64,000 nucleotides of DNA from Calditrichota bacterium (GTDB taxonomy: Bacteria > Calditrichota > Calditrichia > Calditrichales > Calditrichaceae), in contig JAJRSO010000038.1 of the NCBI GenBank assembly GCA_024278755.1, forward strand, positions 248,001-312,000, read 5' to 3'. A program made the translations under genes and the position numbers. Positions 15,888 through 25,475 of the stretch are shown here, in pieces. The notes under the pieces are model-generated. The model had not been told where the DNA came from. It did not search any database and saw nothing but the letters and a program-made list of their open reading frames with translations. Each line of letters begins with the position of its first letter. Positions within the stretch are counted from its first letter, which is position 1.

Positions 15888-16814
15888 ATGGCTTTCGAAA
15901 ACTTTAAAAACAGTTATATAGAAAATCAACCTGAAATTGAAGGTATTGTTAAAACGGCGGTGGATCAACTGCTTCAAAAAGAGATAAGCTTCGAAAAACA
16001 GGTGAGTGAACAAAAAGATTTAAAGGCCTCTGTACGGCAATTGACCTTTCCGGCGGTAACCCTGTCTTTTAAAACCGGGAACAGCACCAATCATTTATTG
16101 GTAATGGAACCTGGCTTTGTAAATCAGTTTTACGCCTGGATGATCGCCGACGAACCGGCAGAGATGATCGGAGAAGAACAACTGGAAGGTTTAAAAGAAG
16201 CCTTCGATCAGATCTTGGGACAACTTAAAATTTCCGTTGCGGACGATCAGGCCTCTTTTAGCGCGGATGATATTCTGGTGGTACAAGCGGAAGATGGCGA
16301 AGCCGCCTCAGCGCAGCTCGAATCCGTTGCGGCTATGTTTGCAGATTATAGTTTTTCGGTAGAAGAAAAACAGTATAAAATTAAATTTTACTCCTGGCCG
16401 ATACCCGGTGCGCAAAATAATGTGCAGGTCGGAAACAGCGTCTCGGAACAAACAAATTCAAATGCAGTGGAGACAGAAGCAGTGGAAAAAGTAACAGTTC
16501 AGCCGGCAGAATTCGGAAGCCTTTCAGGAACGGGAACGGAACAGGGAACGGGCCGTAATGTGGATATGCTGCTGGATGTTAATCTGGAAATAACGGTAGA
16601 GCTTGATCGGAAAACGATGCTTGTTTCGGATCTATTAAAAATGGGTAAAGGTTCCATAATCGAACTCGAAAAATCGGCCGGAGAACCGCTGGATATTTTT
16701 ATCAACAGTCGGAAATTTGCGGAAGGCGAGGTCGTTGTGATTGATGATAAATTTGGTATACGTATAACACAATTGTTAAGTCCCAGAGATCGCATAAAAA
16801 GCCTGGGCATATAA
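15888..16814 (+). CDS. fliN: Flagellar motor switch protein FliY/FliN (long, SpoA domain)
   Basis: This is the lower C-ring protein. From ATG 15888 (308 residues) it has an N-terminal region of about 220 residues resembling the CheC-like part of FliM/FliY, then a linker rich in Glu, Thr and Gly, and a C-terminal SpoA/FliN domain (about 230-308: VNLEITVELDRKTMLVSDLL, and GEVVVIDDKFGIRITQLLSP). The long form is what is called FliY in Firmicutes, Leptospira and others; whether the CheC part still has phosphatase activity is not clear. The start at 15888 is preferred to one inside fliM at 15867 because of the AGGAG site at 15877. Confidence 0.9.
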   Translation: MAFENFKNSYIENQPEIEGIVKTAVDQLLQKEISFEKQVSEQKDLKASVRQLTFPAVTLSFKTGNSTNHLLVMEPGFVNQFYAWMIADEPAEMIGEEQLEGLKEAFDQILGQLKISVADDQASFSADDILVVQAEDGEAASAQLESVAAMFADYSFSVEEKQYKIKFYSWPIPGAQNNVQVGNSVSEQTNSNAVETEAVEKVTVQPAEFGSLSGTGTEQGTGRNVDMLLDVNLEITVELDRKTMLVSDLLKMGKGSIIELEKSAGEPLDIFINSRKFAEGEVVVIDDKFGIRITQLLSPRDRIKSLGI

Positions 16815-16815
16815 T

Positions 16816-17295
16816 ATGTTTTTTTTAAAAAGAACAATTTTCTTCTTTCTTCTTATGGCCGCCGTTACGGTACCCGAACCCCTTAACGGTCAAAGCGCAG
16901 GCGACTCGGTGACTTTTGCCCGGGAGGACAGTGCCTTTACGCTCCAGCGGCAACCGGAAAAAATAGGGAATTATTTCTATCGCGTATTTTTTGTTACGGC
17001 TATACTCATCCTTTTACTTTTTTTTATTCTGTTCTTCTATAAAAAATTCGGGGGTAAAAACCTTACTCCAGGCCGTTCAAAAATTCATATTCTTTCTCGT
17101 CAAAACCTCACACCAAAACAATCGCTTATGATTGTGGCAATTGAAGGGAAAAAATATGTGCTCGGTGTTTCGGATCATTCGGTTAATTTAATTACCGAAT
17201 TAGGAGAAATATCCGAAGATGAACTCCCCGTGAATGACCTTAAACAGGTGTCGCAAAATTTCACATCTGTTTTAAACAAATTTCTAAAAAAATAA
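16816..17295 (+). CDS. fliO: Flagellar biosynthesis protein FliO
   Basis: FliO helps assemble the FliP core of the export gate. The 159-residue product has a signal-peptide-like start (residues 1-25), a membrane segment at about 55-77 and a basic cytoplasmic domain with the pattern RSKIHILSRQNLTPKQSLMI and LGVSDHSVNLITEL typical of FliO. It begins one base after the fliN-type gene and closes this block; 159 bases without a gene follow before fliP. Confidence 0.88.
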   Translation: MFFLKRTIFFFLLMAAVTVPEPLNGQSAGDSVTFAREDSAFTLQRQPEKIGNYFYRVFFVTAILILLLFFILFFYKKFGGKNLTPGRSKIHILSRQNLTPKQSLMIVAIEGKKYVLGVSDHSVNLITELGEISEDELPVNDLKQVSQNFTSVLNKFLKK

Positions 17296-17398
17296 CAAAC
17301 AGGAAAATATTTCCGCATTACACTCATTTTTTTACCGGCGCGCCTCTATTTTCTTTCTTCTTAGCCCCGTCATAGCTGCTATTGAGCACTTAAAAAGA

Positions 17399-17414
17399 TG
17401 GCACAGGATTTGTC
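17399..17414 (+). promoter_or_regulatory. Candidate sigma-54 (-24/-12) promoter of the fliP operon
   Basis: TGGCACAGGATTTGTC has GG at 17400-17401, exactly ten bases, and GT at 17412-17413, the sigma-54 geometry; TGGCAC is the ideal -24 half. Transcription would begin near 17425, about 30 bases before the fliP TTG. It lies in the only sizeable gap between fliO and fliP. Upstream, GGAAAATATTTCC and a T-run (17301-17333) make only a poor terminator. Confidence 0.55.
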
Positions 17415-17454
17415 TAACATACAATGATTTTACGAGCATTATTAAGGATAAATC

Positions 17455-18207
17455 TTGAAGCAGTTAAAAAAAATACTTCCTTTTTTGTTTATGTTGTTTG
17501 TGTTTGTACTGCCGCAGAGTGCATGGGCACAAACGACTTTGCCCAAAATCAGCATCGGAATAGATAAATCTAATAATCCGGCCGAGCTGGTGAGTACGCT
17601 TCAGATACTTTTTTTAATTACCATTCTTACACTGGCACCATCCATTATTATGATGATGACCTCTTTTACGCGGATAATTATTGTATTTCACTTTCTGCGT
17701 CAGAGTTTGGCCACACAATCGGTACCCAGTAATCAGATTTTAGTAGGACTCGCTCTGTTTATCACATTTTTTATTATGAAACCGGCGCTCGTAAAAATAA
17801 ACGATACGGCGCTACAGCCATATATTCGTAAAGAAATCACGCAAAAAGAAGCGTTGAAAAATGCCTCCATTCCAATTAAAGCGTTTATGTTAAAACAGAC
17901 GAGAAAAAAGGACATTAAACTTTTTATTGATCTCAGGGGCGGTCCAAAACCAAAATCGATAGATGATATTACGCTTGAGACACTCATACCGGCGTTTATA
18001 ATCAGTGAACTAAAAACCGCTTTTCAAATAGGTTTTTTATTGTATCTGCCTATGCTGTTAATTGATTTGGTGGTGGGAAGCGTCCTTCTTTCGATGGGAA
18101 TGATGATGTTGCCGCCGGTAATGATTGCCATGCCTTTTAAATTACTATTATTCGTATTGGTAGATGGTTGGTATTTAATCGTCGAATCACTTGTTAAAGG
18201 TTTTTAG
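17455..18207 (+). CDS. fliP: Flagellar export gate protein FliP
   Basis: FliP forms the pentameric core pore of the flagellar type III secretion gate. The 250-residue product has a cleavable signal peptide (1-26, ending in QSAWA) and four membrane segments. The family signatures FTRIIIVFHFLRQSLATQSV and PSNQILVGLALFITFFIM are present, as is a C-terminal SMGMMMLPPVMIAMPFKLLL. The start is TTG at 17455 with AAGGA 6-10 bases upstream; the next ATG would remove most of the signal peptide. It heads a long operon running through fliA. Confidence 0.97.
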   Translation: MKQLKKILPFLFMLFVFVLPQSAWAQTTLPKISIGIDKSNNPAELVSTLQILFLITILTLAPSIIMMMTSFTRIIIVFHFLRQSLATQSVPSNQILVGLALFITFFIMKPALVKINDTALQPYIRKEITQKEALKNASIPIKAFMLKQTRKKDIKLFIDLRGGPKPKSIDDITLETLIPAFIISELKTAFQIGFLLYLPMLLIDLVVGSVLLSMGMMMLPPVMIAMPFKLLLFVLVDGWYLIVESLVKGF

Positions 18208-18209
18208 AT

Positions 18210-18479
18210 ATGACCACCGATTTTGTAATTTTCATCAGCAGAGAAGCATTAACAACAACCATGTACATTCTGCTTCCCATTCTCGGAACCGGTTTGATCG
18301 TGGGATTGCTCATCGGTATTTTTCAGGCCACCACTCAAATTAATGAAATGACATTGACCTTTGTGCCAAAAATAGTTCTGGTGTTTCTGGTCATCTTTCT
18401 TTTGATGCCCTGGTTCCTCGATTTAATGATGGGTTTTACACACGAAATCTTTAACCATATTGTAACGGTAACCCATTAA
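18210..18479 (+). CDS. fliQ: Flagellar export gate protein FliQ
   Basis: FliQ is a small export-gate subunit that wraps the FliP/FliR core. The 89-residue product has two membrane hairpin helices and the family motif PILGTGLIVGLLIGIFQATT followed by QINEMTLTFVPKI. Length is normal. It lies 2 bases after fliP and 1 before fliR. Confidence 0.97.
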   Translation: MTTDFVIFISREALTTTMYILLPILGTGLIVGLLIGIFQATTQINEMTLTFVPKIVLVFLVIFLLMPWFLDLMMGFTHEIFNHIVTVTH

Positions 18480-18480
18480 A

Positions 18481-19260
18481 ATGTTTGATGCAATAGACCA
18501 GATAGGACGTTTTTTACCGGTTTATCTTCTTGTATTTGGAAGAGTAAGCGCTATGACCGCCAGTATGCCCGTTTTAGGATATGCAACTGTGAATATAAAA
18601 GTGCGTTTTCTTATATCCATTAGTATTACCGCTATCATTGCACCCGGATTAGTCCCTACGTTTAGCGCGCACTATACGAGCTGGATTCCTCTTGTGCTGG
18701 ATATGGCACGGGAAGTATTTGCCGGCCTGATGATAGGCTTTGGAGCGCGTATAATTTTTGAAGGCATCACCATTGCCGGCTCCTATATCGGCCTGCAAAT
18801 GGGAATGGCCATTATGAATGTTTTCGATCCCAGCAGCCAGCAGCAACAGCCCATTATCAGTAATTTCTGGTTGTTAATAATGGTTACCTTTTTTGTTGTT
18901 ACAAATAGTCACTATTTTCTGATAGCCACCATTTTTGATAATTTTAAGTTTATACCTCTTGGGGCAGTTGCATTCCATCCGTCCATAGGGCGAGAGTTTT
19001 TATCGGCCGGTTCGCAAATGTATGATATCGCTTTAAAATTTGCGGCCCCTACGTTAATCTTTTTATTAACGATTGATGTTTCCATTGCTTTTATGGCCCG
19101 GGTAATGCCGCAGTTAAATGTTTTTTTTATTGGGCTACCCCTAAAAATTGGGATGGGTATGTTTCTGTTAGTTGTATCGTTAAAAATATTTCAAAGTTTT
19201 TTCGGTTATATATTTATGCAATTAGAAACATTTGTAACCGTCATTGTAAAGGGTCTGTAA
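18481..19260 (+). CDS. fliR: Flagellar export gate protein FliR
   Basis: FliR completes the P5-Q4-R1 export gate. The 259-residue product has about six membrane segments. Its N-terminal half carries the motif FGRVSAMTASMPVLGYATVN and its middle the GSYIGLQMGMAIMNVFDPSS segment seen in FliR/YscT proteins. It abuts flhB (the stop ends at 19260, the flhB ATG is at 19261), so coupling is likely. Confidence 0.97.
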   Translation: MFDAIDQIGRFLPVYLLVFGRVSAMTASMPVLGYATVNIKVRFLISISITAIIAPGLVPTFSAHYTSWIPLVLDMAREVFAGLMIGFGARIIFEGITIAGSYIGLQMGMAIMNVFDPSSQQQQPIISNFWLLIMVTFFVVTNSHYFLIATIFDNFKFIPLGAVAFHPSIGREFLSAGSQMYDIALKFAAPTLIFLLTIDVSIAFMARVMPQLNVFFIGLPLKIGMGMFLLVVSLKIFQSFFGYIFMQLETFVTVIVKGL

Positions 19261-20355
19261 ATGGCAGATGATTCCGCTCAGGAGAAAACTGAGCAACCTA
19301 CTGGGCGTAGGAGAGAAGAAGCAAAAGACAAAGGTCAGGTGGCAAAGAGCAGTGAACTGAATTCCGTAGCGGTACTCATAGCCGGAATGATAGCTTACAA
19401 AGCAGTTTCCGACTTATTTGGCGCTACTATTTTAAAATTTATGCGCAACACCTATCTGGAATCTTCATCTATTCAGATTACGGTTTTTTCGTTCCCGTCG
19501 CAGATTTTTGATTTTATGCAAGTAATGGCCATCATTGTATTACCCGTTCTGTTAATTGTATTATTTGGAGCCTTGGTTTCCAATGTGGCACAGGTTGGCT
19601 TTATGGTAGCGAAAAAAGCGCTTGTTCCGGATTTTAATAAAATAAGCCCGCTGAACGGATTGAAAAAACTTTTTTCGCTTCGCTCCATCGTGGAACTATT
19701 AAAAGGGATTTTAAAAATATCTATCCTGGCCATTGTCAGTTATTCCGTAATAAGTAAGCATCAGGCGTCTTTTGCGTTTCTTGCATTTAAAAGCGCATCC
19801 GAAATAATGGGCACTCTCGGCACTGTTTTGATTGAATTAACCTTTAAAATCACGCTGGCTCTATTGGTTATGGCTGCCGCCGATTATGCCTATCAAAAAT
19901 ACGAACATGAAAAAAGTCTGAAAATGAGCAAACAGGATGTTAAAGACGATAATAAACAATCCGAAGGGAACCCGGAGGTAAAAGGGAAAATAAAAAGCCT
20001 GCAAATGCAACAGGCGAGAAGACGAATGATGCAGGATATCCCGGAGGCCAGTGTCGTTGTAACCAACCCGACACATATAGCGGTGGCTTTAAAATATGAG
20101 CCTAAAAGCAGTTCCGATGCGCCCAAAATTATTGCCATGGGTAAAAATAAACTGGCCGAACGGATTAAAGAAATTGCCCGGGAAAACGATGTTCCAATTA
20201 TTGAAAATAAACCGCTTGCCCGGAGTTTGTTCAAATCCTGTGAAATAGGAATGGAAATACCTGCCGAGTTTTATCAGGCGGTCGCCGAAATTTTAAGCGT
20301 TGTTTATCAATCTAATTCGAAGCGTATGCCCCTTCTGGGAGAGATGAATGGCTGA
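19261..20355 (+). CDS. flhB: Flagellar export switch protein FlhB
   Basis: FlhB switches export from rod/hook to filament substrates. The 364-residue product has a start typical of the family (EKTEQPTGRRREEAKDKGQV), four membrane segments, and a cytoplasmic domain with the autocleavage motif NPTH at residues 269-272. The cleavage between N269 and P270 and contact with FliK are known for the family. The Arg/Lys-rich linker follows membrane segment 4. It overlaps flhA by 8 bases. Confidence 0.98.
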   Translation: MADDSAQEKTEQPTGRRREEAKDKGQVAKSSELNSVAVLIAGMIAYKAVSDLFGATILKFMRNTYLESSSIQITVFSFPSQIFDFMQVMAIIVLPVLLIVLFGALVSNVAQVGFMVAKKALVPDFNKISPLNGLKKLFSLRSIVELLKGILKISILAIVSYSVISKHQASFAFLAFKSASEIMGTLGTVLIELTFKITLALLVMAAADYAYQKYEHEKSLKMSKQDVKDDNKQSEGNPEVKGKIKSLQMQQARRRMMQDIPEASVVVTNPTHIAVALKYEPKSSSDAPKIIAMGKNKLAERIKEIARENDVPIIENKPLARSLFKSCEIGMEIPAEFYQAVAEILSVVYQSNSKRMPLLGEMNG

Positions 20356-22423
20356 TTCCATTAATAAAAGCAGTATGGCCAATATCGGAAGAAACAGCGG
20401 CTTTATACTGACCGTTGGTATTATTGTTATTTTAGGCGTAATGATTTTACCCATGCCCAGTTTTGTTTTGGATTTGTTACTGGTTATGAATATCACAAGC
20501 GCCCTCGTGGTTCTGTTTGTGACTCTGTTTATCCTGCGCCCGATGGAGTTCTCCGTATTCCCCGGACTCCTACTTATTTTAACTCTGTTCAGACTTTCGT
20601 TAAACATCGCATCCACGCGTTTAATTTTAAGCCAGGGCTATGCCGGCGAGATTATAGAAGCTTTTGGCTCTTTTGTGGTTGGCGGCAATTATGTGGTGGG
20701 AACGGTTATTTTTATGATCCTGGTCATTATAAACTTTGTGGTAATTACCAAAGGCGCCACCCGTATTGCGGAAGTATCCGCCCGTTTTACCTTAGACGCC
20801 ATGCCCGGAAAACAGATGGCTATCGACGCCGATCTGAATGCCGGATTGATTGATGATATTCAGGCCCAGAAACGTCGCAATGATATTGCCCAGGAAGCCG
20901 ATTTTTACGGCGCAATGGACGGCGCCAGCAAGTTTGTCCGCGGCGACGCCATTGCCGGACTTTTAATAACCGCCATAAATATTATTGGCGGTCTGTTAAT
21001 TGGAATGGTGCAAAAAAATATGGCTGCAGGTGACGCGGCCACAACCTATTCGTTGTTAACCATTGGCGATGGTCTTGTTGCGCAGATTCCCGCTTTAATT
21101 ATTTCGGTCGCCGCCGGTATTGTTATTACCCGGGCTTCCTCGGGTTCTACCATGGGTACCGAAATTGCAAGCCAGCTTATTGCGCAACCCAATGCCATTT
21201 ATGCCTCTTCCGGCGTTGTGGCGCTACTCGGAATTATGCCGGGTTTACCGTTTTTCCCATTTACTATTATGGCTGTTTTTATGGCTGTTGTGGCCCGACA
21301 GATTTCCCGGCTTCAGGCAGAACAGTTACTACTTGATACGGAAGAAGAAGAGGTAGAAGAGGTTGAAGCGCTGGAACGTATAGAAGAATTCCTGCATCCG
21401 GATGCTTTTGAGATTGAATTGGGCTACGGACTCATTCCAATGGTCGATCCCAATCAGGGCGGCAATTTACTAAACAGAATTACGACCATTCGTAAAAGTA
21501 TCGCCATCGAAATGGGCGTTCTCGTTCCACCCATTCGTATTCGTGATAATATTCAGTTAAACGCTAATGATTATGTGTTTAAGGTTTACGGAGTCGAAAT
21601 CGCTCAGGGCCAGGTAATGATGGATTATTACATGGTGGTTAATCCCGATGAAAGCCTGGAGTTACAGGGTGTGCAGATGATCGAACCGACGTTTGGCCTG
21701 CCCGCCGTCTGGGTAAGCGAAAAGGAAAGAGAAAAAGCGGAAATTGCCGGTAACACCGTGGTGGAAGCGCCGGCAGTGATAGCAACGCATTTAATGGAAG
21801 TTTTAAAAGCTAATAGTTACAAATTGCTCGATCGTCAGGAAACCCAGCGCATGCTGGACCATTTAAAAGAGACCCATGCTGCCTTGGTGGACGGGTTGGT
21901 GCCCGATTTGGTTTCTTTAGGAACGATCCGAACCATTCTTAAAAACCTGCTCCGCGAGCGCGTTCCTATCCGGAATCTGGTAACAATTTTAGAAACTACC
22001 GCAGATTATGCGGCATTTTCTAAGGATGCGGAAGTATTGACCGAATATGTAAGAGCATCACTTGCAGAGACAATAACAGACATGCTAAAAATGGAAAACG
22101 GACAGGTGACGGTTGCCATGCTGGAACCACGACTCGAAGATCATATTTTGGCCATGATGAAAGAGGGCAGCGTACATATGCAAAACTTGGGGTTTACTCC
22201 GCAACAGGTAAACGCCCTGTTTGAAAGTTTAGCCGAACGGGTAGAAGAAATGTCCAATCTCGGTGTCCGTGCAACCGTTCTTGTCTCACCGCAAATACGC
22301 CGCGCCGTTCGAAAATTTGTTGAATCTGTATTTCCCAATTTATTTATAATTTCGTATTCAGAATTAACCTCTGAAACTGACCTGAAATCTGTTGGAATAG
22401 TGAGTTATCCTAATGAAAGTTAA
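20348..22423 (+). CDS. flhA: Flagellar export gate protein FlhA
   Basis: FlhA is the ring-forming export gate that takes up proton-motive force and receives substrate-chaperone complexes. The 691-residue product has about eight membrane segments in residues 18-320, the FHIPEP family signature region (LRLSLNIASTRLIL, then KGATRIAEVSARFTLDAMPG), and the C-terminal cytoplasmic domain (about 345-690). The segment PGKQMAIDADLNAGLID is diagnostic. It overlaps flhB at its start and flhF (11 bases) at its end. Confidence 0.98.
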   Translation: MADSINKSSMANIGRNSGFILTVGIIVILGVMILPMPSFVLDLLLVMNITSALVVLFVTLFILRPMEFSVFPGLLLILTLFRLSLNIASTRLILSQGYAGEIIEAFGSFVVGGNYVVGTVIFMILVIINFVVITKGATRIAEVSARFTLDAMPGKQMAIDADLNAGLIDDIQAQKRRNDIAQEADFYGAMDGASKFVRGDAIAGLLITAINIIGGLLIGMVQKNMAAGDAATTYSLLTIGDGLVAQIPALIISVAAGIVITRASSGSTMGTEIASQLIAQPNAIYASSGVVALLGIMPGLPFFPFTIMAVFMAVVARQISRLQAEQLLLDTEEEEVEEVEALERIEEFLHPDAFEIELGYGLIPMVDPNQGGNLLNRITTIRKSIAIEMGVLVPPIRIRDNIQLNANDYVFKVYGVEIAQGQVMMDYYMVVNPDESLELQGVQMIEPTFGLPAVWVSEKEREKAEIAGNTVVEAPAVIATHLMEVLKANSYKLLDRQETQRMLDHLKETHAALVDGLVPDLVSLGTIRTILKNLLRERVPIRNLVTILETTADYAAFSKDAEVLTEYVRASLAETITDMLKMENGQVTVAMLEPRLEDHILAMMKEGSVHMQNLGFTPQQVNALFESLAERVEEMSNLGVRATVLVSPQIRRAVRKFVESVFPNLFIISYSELTSETDLKSVGIVSYPNES

Positions 22424-23615
22424 AACATTTACGGGCAATTCGTTGTCCGAAGCTATTGTAAAAGCAAAACAGGAATTTGGCAGTAATATTATTTTACTGG
22501 AATCTAAACAAATTCCAGCCAGTCGTACAAAAACCGGCACAAAACTATCCCAGATTACTGTTTCCGTCGATCCCGAACAGCCGGTACCGCAAAAACATGT
22601 GGAAGCATGGGCGCCACCGCGTTTGGAACAGCAGAAAACACAACCGCAAAGTTCAAAATCACAACCTAAACAAAACGATGATTTTAATAAAGTAATCCAT
22701 GACATCCTGTCCAGAAAACCCAAAGAAAAAGACCAGGAGAATAAGATACTTGAAGAACTGGCTCTGTTAAAAGAGCAGATAAGCCAGTTACAAACAAAAT
22801 CCGACATAGAACCGGCCGATTCGCTACCGCAGTTTTATATCGAGGTGCGTAACGAAATGATGGATAAAGGAATGCAGCAGAAGCTGGCCGATCGTTTGAT
22901 TCGCCGGGCATATGCGCTAACTGAAAACGGGCCTTCTGCCGGAAAACAGGAAGTTATAAAAAGCGTTATCTTAGAACTTAAAAATATGCTTAAGAAATAT
23001 AATTTTAAGAGGACGGCGTCAAAAAAGAGGAACAGAGTGGTGCTAATGGTCGGAGGTACTGGCTCAGGGAAAACCACTTCTGCTATGAAACTTGCGGCCC
23101 ACCAGGAAATCTTCGGCAAAAAAGACGTGCTTGTTGTTTCTACCGATCTGTACGGGCCTTCCGAAGCGTTAAAAGCATTTTCTAAAATGAACGGGACGGA
23201 GATTCTCGAAAAAAAGCGGGTAGATGAACTAGAACAATTAATGAAAACCGCCCGGCAGGAAGTAATTATTGTGGATACCCCCGGTCAGAGTCCGTTTTCT
23301 CCAAATTATTTAAGTAAGCTGGAAGAGTACGTTAAAGTCGTAAAGCCTTCGGACGTATTTTTAGTTTTGCCCATGACCAGTGATTTAAAAGATATGTATT
23401 TATCGGCAGCGCTGTACATGCTGTTAAAACCGGCGGCGATTATTATTACTAAATTTGATGAAACGGCTCAACCCGGAAAATTCTTTTCTATCATTGACGA
23501 ATTAAAACTGCCGGTAGCTGCAATCGCCGATGGAAAACGCATTTTTATTGACCTGCAAATGCCTAATGCCGATTATGCCATACAAAAACTATTTGATACA
23601 AACCGGAGCGCATAA
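22413..23615 (+). CDS. flhF: Flagellar number/position GTPase FlhF (SRP-type)
   Basis: FlhF is an SRP-like GTPase that marks the site, usually polar, where a flagellum is built. The 400-residue product has a basic/disordered N-terminal B domain (MKVKTFTGNSLSEAIVKAKQ is typical), a helical N domain (about 140-195) and a GTPase G domain with Walker A near residue 213 (VGGTGSGKTTSAMKLA) and the G3 motif IVDTPGQ (usually DTAGR-like). The IITKFDE motif serves as G4. The Pro-Gly-Gln wording at G3 is slightly unusual. Paired with flhG, it suggests polar flagella in controlled number. Confidence 0.95.
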   Translation: MKVKTFTGNSLSEAIVKAKQEFGSNIILLESKQIPASRTKTGTKLSQITVSVDPEQPVPQKHVEAWAPPRLEQQKTQPQSSKSQPKQNDDFNKVIHDILSRKPKEKDQENKILEELALLKEQISQLQTKSDIEPADSLPQFYIEVRNEMMDKGMQQKLADRLIRRAYALTENGPSAGKQEVIKSVILELKNMLKKYNFKRTASKKRNRVVLMVGGTGSGKTTSAMKLAAHQEIFGKKDVLVVSTDLYGPSEALKAFSKMNGTEILEKKRVDELEQLMKTARQEVIIVDTPGQSPFSPNYLSKLEEYVKVVKPSDVFLVLPMTSDLKDMYLSAALYMLLKPAAIIITKFDETAQPGKFFSIIDELKLPVAAIADGKRIFIDLQMPNADYAIQKLFDTNRSA

Positions 23616-24493
23616 TGCTGCAACGATTCGGACCCACCATAATGGAAAAAGGAAAAACAAGTCTTAACGAAAAAAGATGCGAGGTTATTGCGGTAACAAG
23701 CGGTAAAGGAGGCGTAGGGAAGAGCACGATAAGCGCCAATGTGGCAATTAATTTACAGCAAATGAACCGACGGGTATTATTAGTGGATGCCGATATTCAT
23801 CTGGGAAATATCGATCTTATTTTGGGAACCCGTAGCAGGCTTACTATTGCGGATGTTGTAAAAGACGGAGTAGCGCTTGACGATGTTATCATAAAAGGGC
23901 CCGGTGGTGTTGATATTCTACCGGCTTCTTCCGCATCCATCGATCTTATTCAGTCCGAAGACGTCTTTCTAAAAAAACTGTCCGCCGCGTTTTCCCGGTT
24001 TGATAACCCGTATGATTATATGATTCTTGACACCGGTGCGGGAATCGCTCAGAATGTGATTTCTTTTCTGCTCGGAGCGCATAAAATAATTTTAGTAATT
24101 ACCCCCGATCCGGCTTCCATAACAGACGCGTACGCCGTTATAAAAGTGGTGCGCAGCGTGGATAAAGAAGTGCCCATATTTATGACCTCCAATATGGTCG
24201 GTTCAGCCGACGAAGGGGAAATACTTTTTAAGAAAATGAACTTGATGGTACAAAAATTTCTGGAAAGCCGTATTCTGTTTGGCGGTTCCATCTTAAAAGA
24301 CGATTTAATCGGACGATCCATAAAAATACAAAAACCGTTTGTGCTACATCATCCGAACTCCGGTTCTACCACCGCCATCCGCGTGTTAAACCGCCGTGTT
24401 TTACATGCCTCCAGCAGTATGGGAAGCGACTCCGCAAATTTATTTGAACGTTTACTTAATACAAAAAAAATACAATTTGAGTGGAATGTATGA
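23615..24493 (+). CDS. flhG: Flagellar number regulator FlhG (MinD/ParA-type ATPase)
   Basis: FlhG (YlxH/FleN) is a MinD-like ATPase that limits flagellar number and acts against FlhF. The 292-residue product has the deviant Walker A GKGGVGKST (about 30-38), followed by LVDADIHLGNIDLILG, and the Walker B/sensor segment YDYMILDTGAGI. FleN-type proteins can also bind the master sigma-54 activator; whether this happens here is unknown. The ATG overlaps the flhF stop (TAATG). A second ATG at 23642 is possible. Confidence 0.95.
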   Translation: MLQRFGPTIMEKGKTSLNEKRCEVIAVTSGKGGVGKSTISANVAINLQQMNRRVLLVDADIHLGNIDLILGTRSRLTIADVVKDGVALDDVIIKGPGGVDILPASSASIDLIQSEDVFLKKLSAAFSRFDNPYDYMILDTGAGIAQNVISFLLGAHKIILVITPDPASITDAYAVIKVVRSVDKEVPIFMTSNMVGSADEGEILFKKMNLMVQKFLESRILFGGSILKDDLIGRSIKIQKPFVLHHPNSGSTTAIRVLNRRVLHASSSMGSDSANLFERLLNTKKIQFEWNV

Positions 24494-24711
24494 AAAAGTT
24501 TATTTACAGGATTGCCTATTTTATTGCCTTGCTAACCTTTCTTACAAACCTGCTTAACGGCACTACCTTGTTAACCAGCGTAACAAGAAGTATTGTGGCT
24601 TTCCTTATAATGCTTTTTTTAAGTGTTATTGCGCTTAAAATTATCCGTTGGACATTAATGATGAGCCAAAATGAGCCGAGTGAAGAAATTGTTGAAAGTT
24701 CGGAAAAATAA
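24490..24711 (+). CDS. Small two-helix membrane protein between flhG and fliA
   Basis: I do not recognise this 73-residue protein. It has two hydrophobic helices (about 5-25 and 30-54) and a short acidic tail ending EEIVESSEK. The ATG at 24490 overlaps the flhG TGA (ATGA), which implies coupled translation. Small membrane proteins of unknown role occur at this place in several flagellar clusters. Function is open; the presence in a tight operon supports a real gene. Confidence 0.75.
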   Translation: MKKFIYRIAYFIALLTFLTNLLNGTTLLTSVTRSIVAFLIMLFLSVIALKIIRWTLMMSQNEPSEEIVESSEK

Positions 24712-24726
24712 GGTACAGGCATCTGA

Positions 24727-25467
24727 ATGAACGGTGAGAGTTTAGTAAAAAAGTTTGTTCAATCACATGATCAGGGGCTTAAAGACGCTATTGTAAAATC
24801 CTATGCGCCTTTGGTTAAACATGTGGTAGGGCGGTTTAATCTTAGCTACTCAAACACGCTTTCTCATGACGATTTATATCAGGCAGGTATCTTTGGCCTG
24901 CTTACCGCATTGGAACGCTATAAGCCGGAAACCGGAACGCCCTTTAAATCCTTTGCCTATAAACGTATTCATGGTGAAGTGGTTGATACCTTACGCAAAG
25001 AGGGGATGATTGGCCGTGATAAATATGAACAGATAAAACGGCTTGAAAATACCACCAAATCACTTACATCCGCTTTAGGATATGAGCCTTCGGTAACCGA
25101 AATTTGCGCCAGTATGGGCATTAATGAAGACCAATATTATGCGCTTGTTGGAACGGCTCAAATGGTTTATACCACTTCATTAAACAGAAAAATTTCCGAT
25201 GATGAGGGGGAATTTATCTACCGTATCGAAACGGTGCGTGACGAAGAAGCGGTTTCCCCGGAAGAGACTACCGTTTTAAATGATTTAAAAATTAACCTAA
25301 AAACCGTTATTAACAACCTGCCCGAACGTCAAAAACTTATTATGGCTCTCTACTTTTATGAAGAACTGACTCTGGCCGATATTGCAAAGATCCTGGACCT
25401 TACCGAAGCTCGCATTTCTCAGATATTAAATAAAACGTTAATTGAAATCCGCACCAGTCTGGATTAA
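24727..25467 (+). CDS. fliA: RNA polymerase sigma factor FliA (sigma-28)
   Basis: FliA directs transcription of late flagellar genes such as flagellin. The 246-residue product has sigma region 2 (DDLYQAGIFGLLTALERYKP, then GTPFKSFAYKRIHGEVVDTL), region 3 (about 105-160) and region 4 with its helix-turn-helix (LTLADIAKILDLTEARISQI). The length is normal for FliA/WhiG. No FlgM anti-sigma gene is visible near it or near flgN. It is within the fliP-flhA operon, so its own expression may depend on the sigma-54-type promoter before fliP. Confidence 0.97.
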   Translation: MNGESLVKKFVQSHDQGLKDAIVKSYAPLVKHVVGRFNLSYSNTLSHDDLYQAGIFGLLTALERYKPETGTPFKSFAYKRIHGEVVDTLRKEGMIGRDKYEQIKRLENTTKSLTSALGYEPSVTEICASMGINEDQYYALVGTAQMVYTTSLNRKISDDEGEFIYRIETVRDEEAVSPEETTVLNDLKINLKTVINNLPERQKLIMALYFYEELTLADIAKILDLTEARISQILNKTLIEIRTSLD

Positions 25468-25475
25468 TAAAGGCA

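Noticed and set aside
17301-17335. Terminator after fliO
   Set aside because: The GGAAA/TTTCC stem is only 5 AT-rich bp and the T-run lies about 14 bases away.
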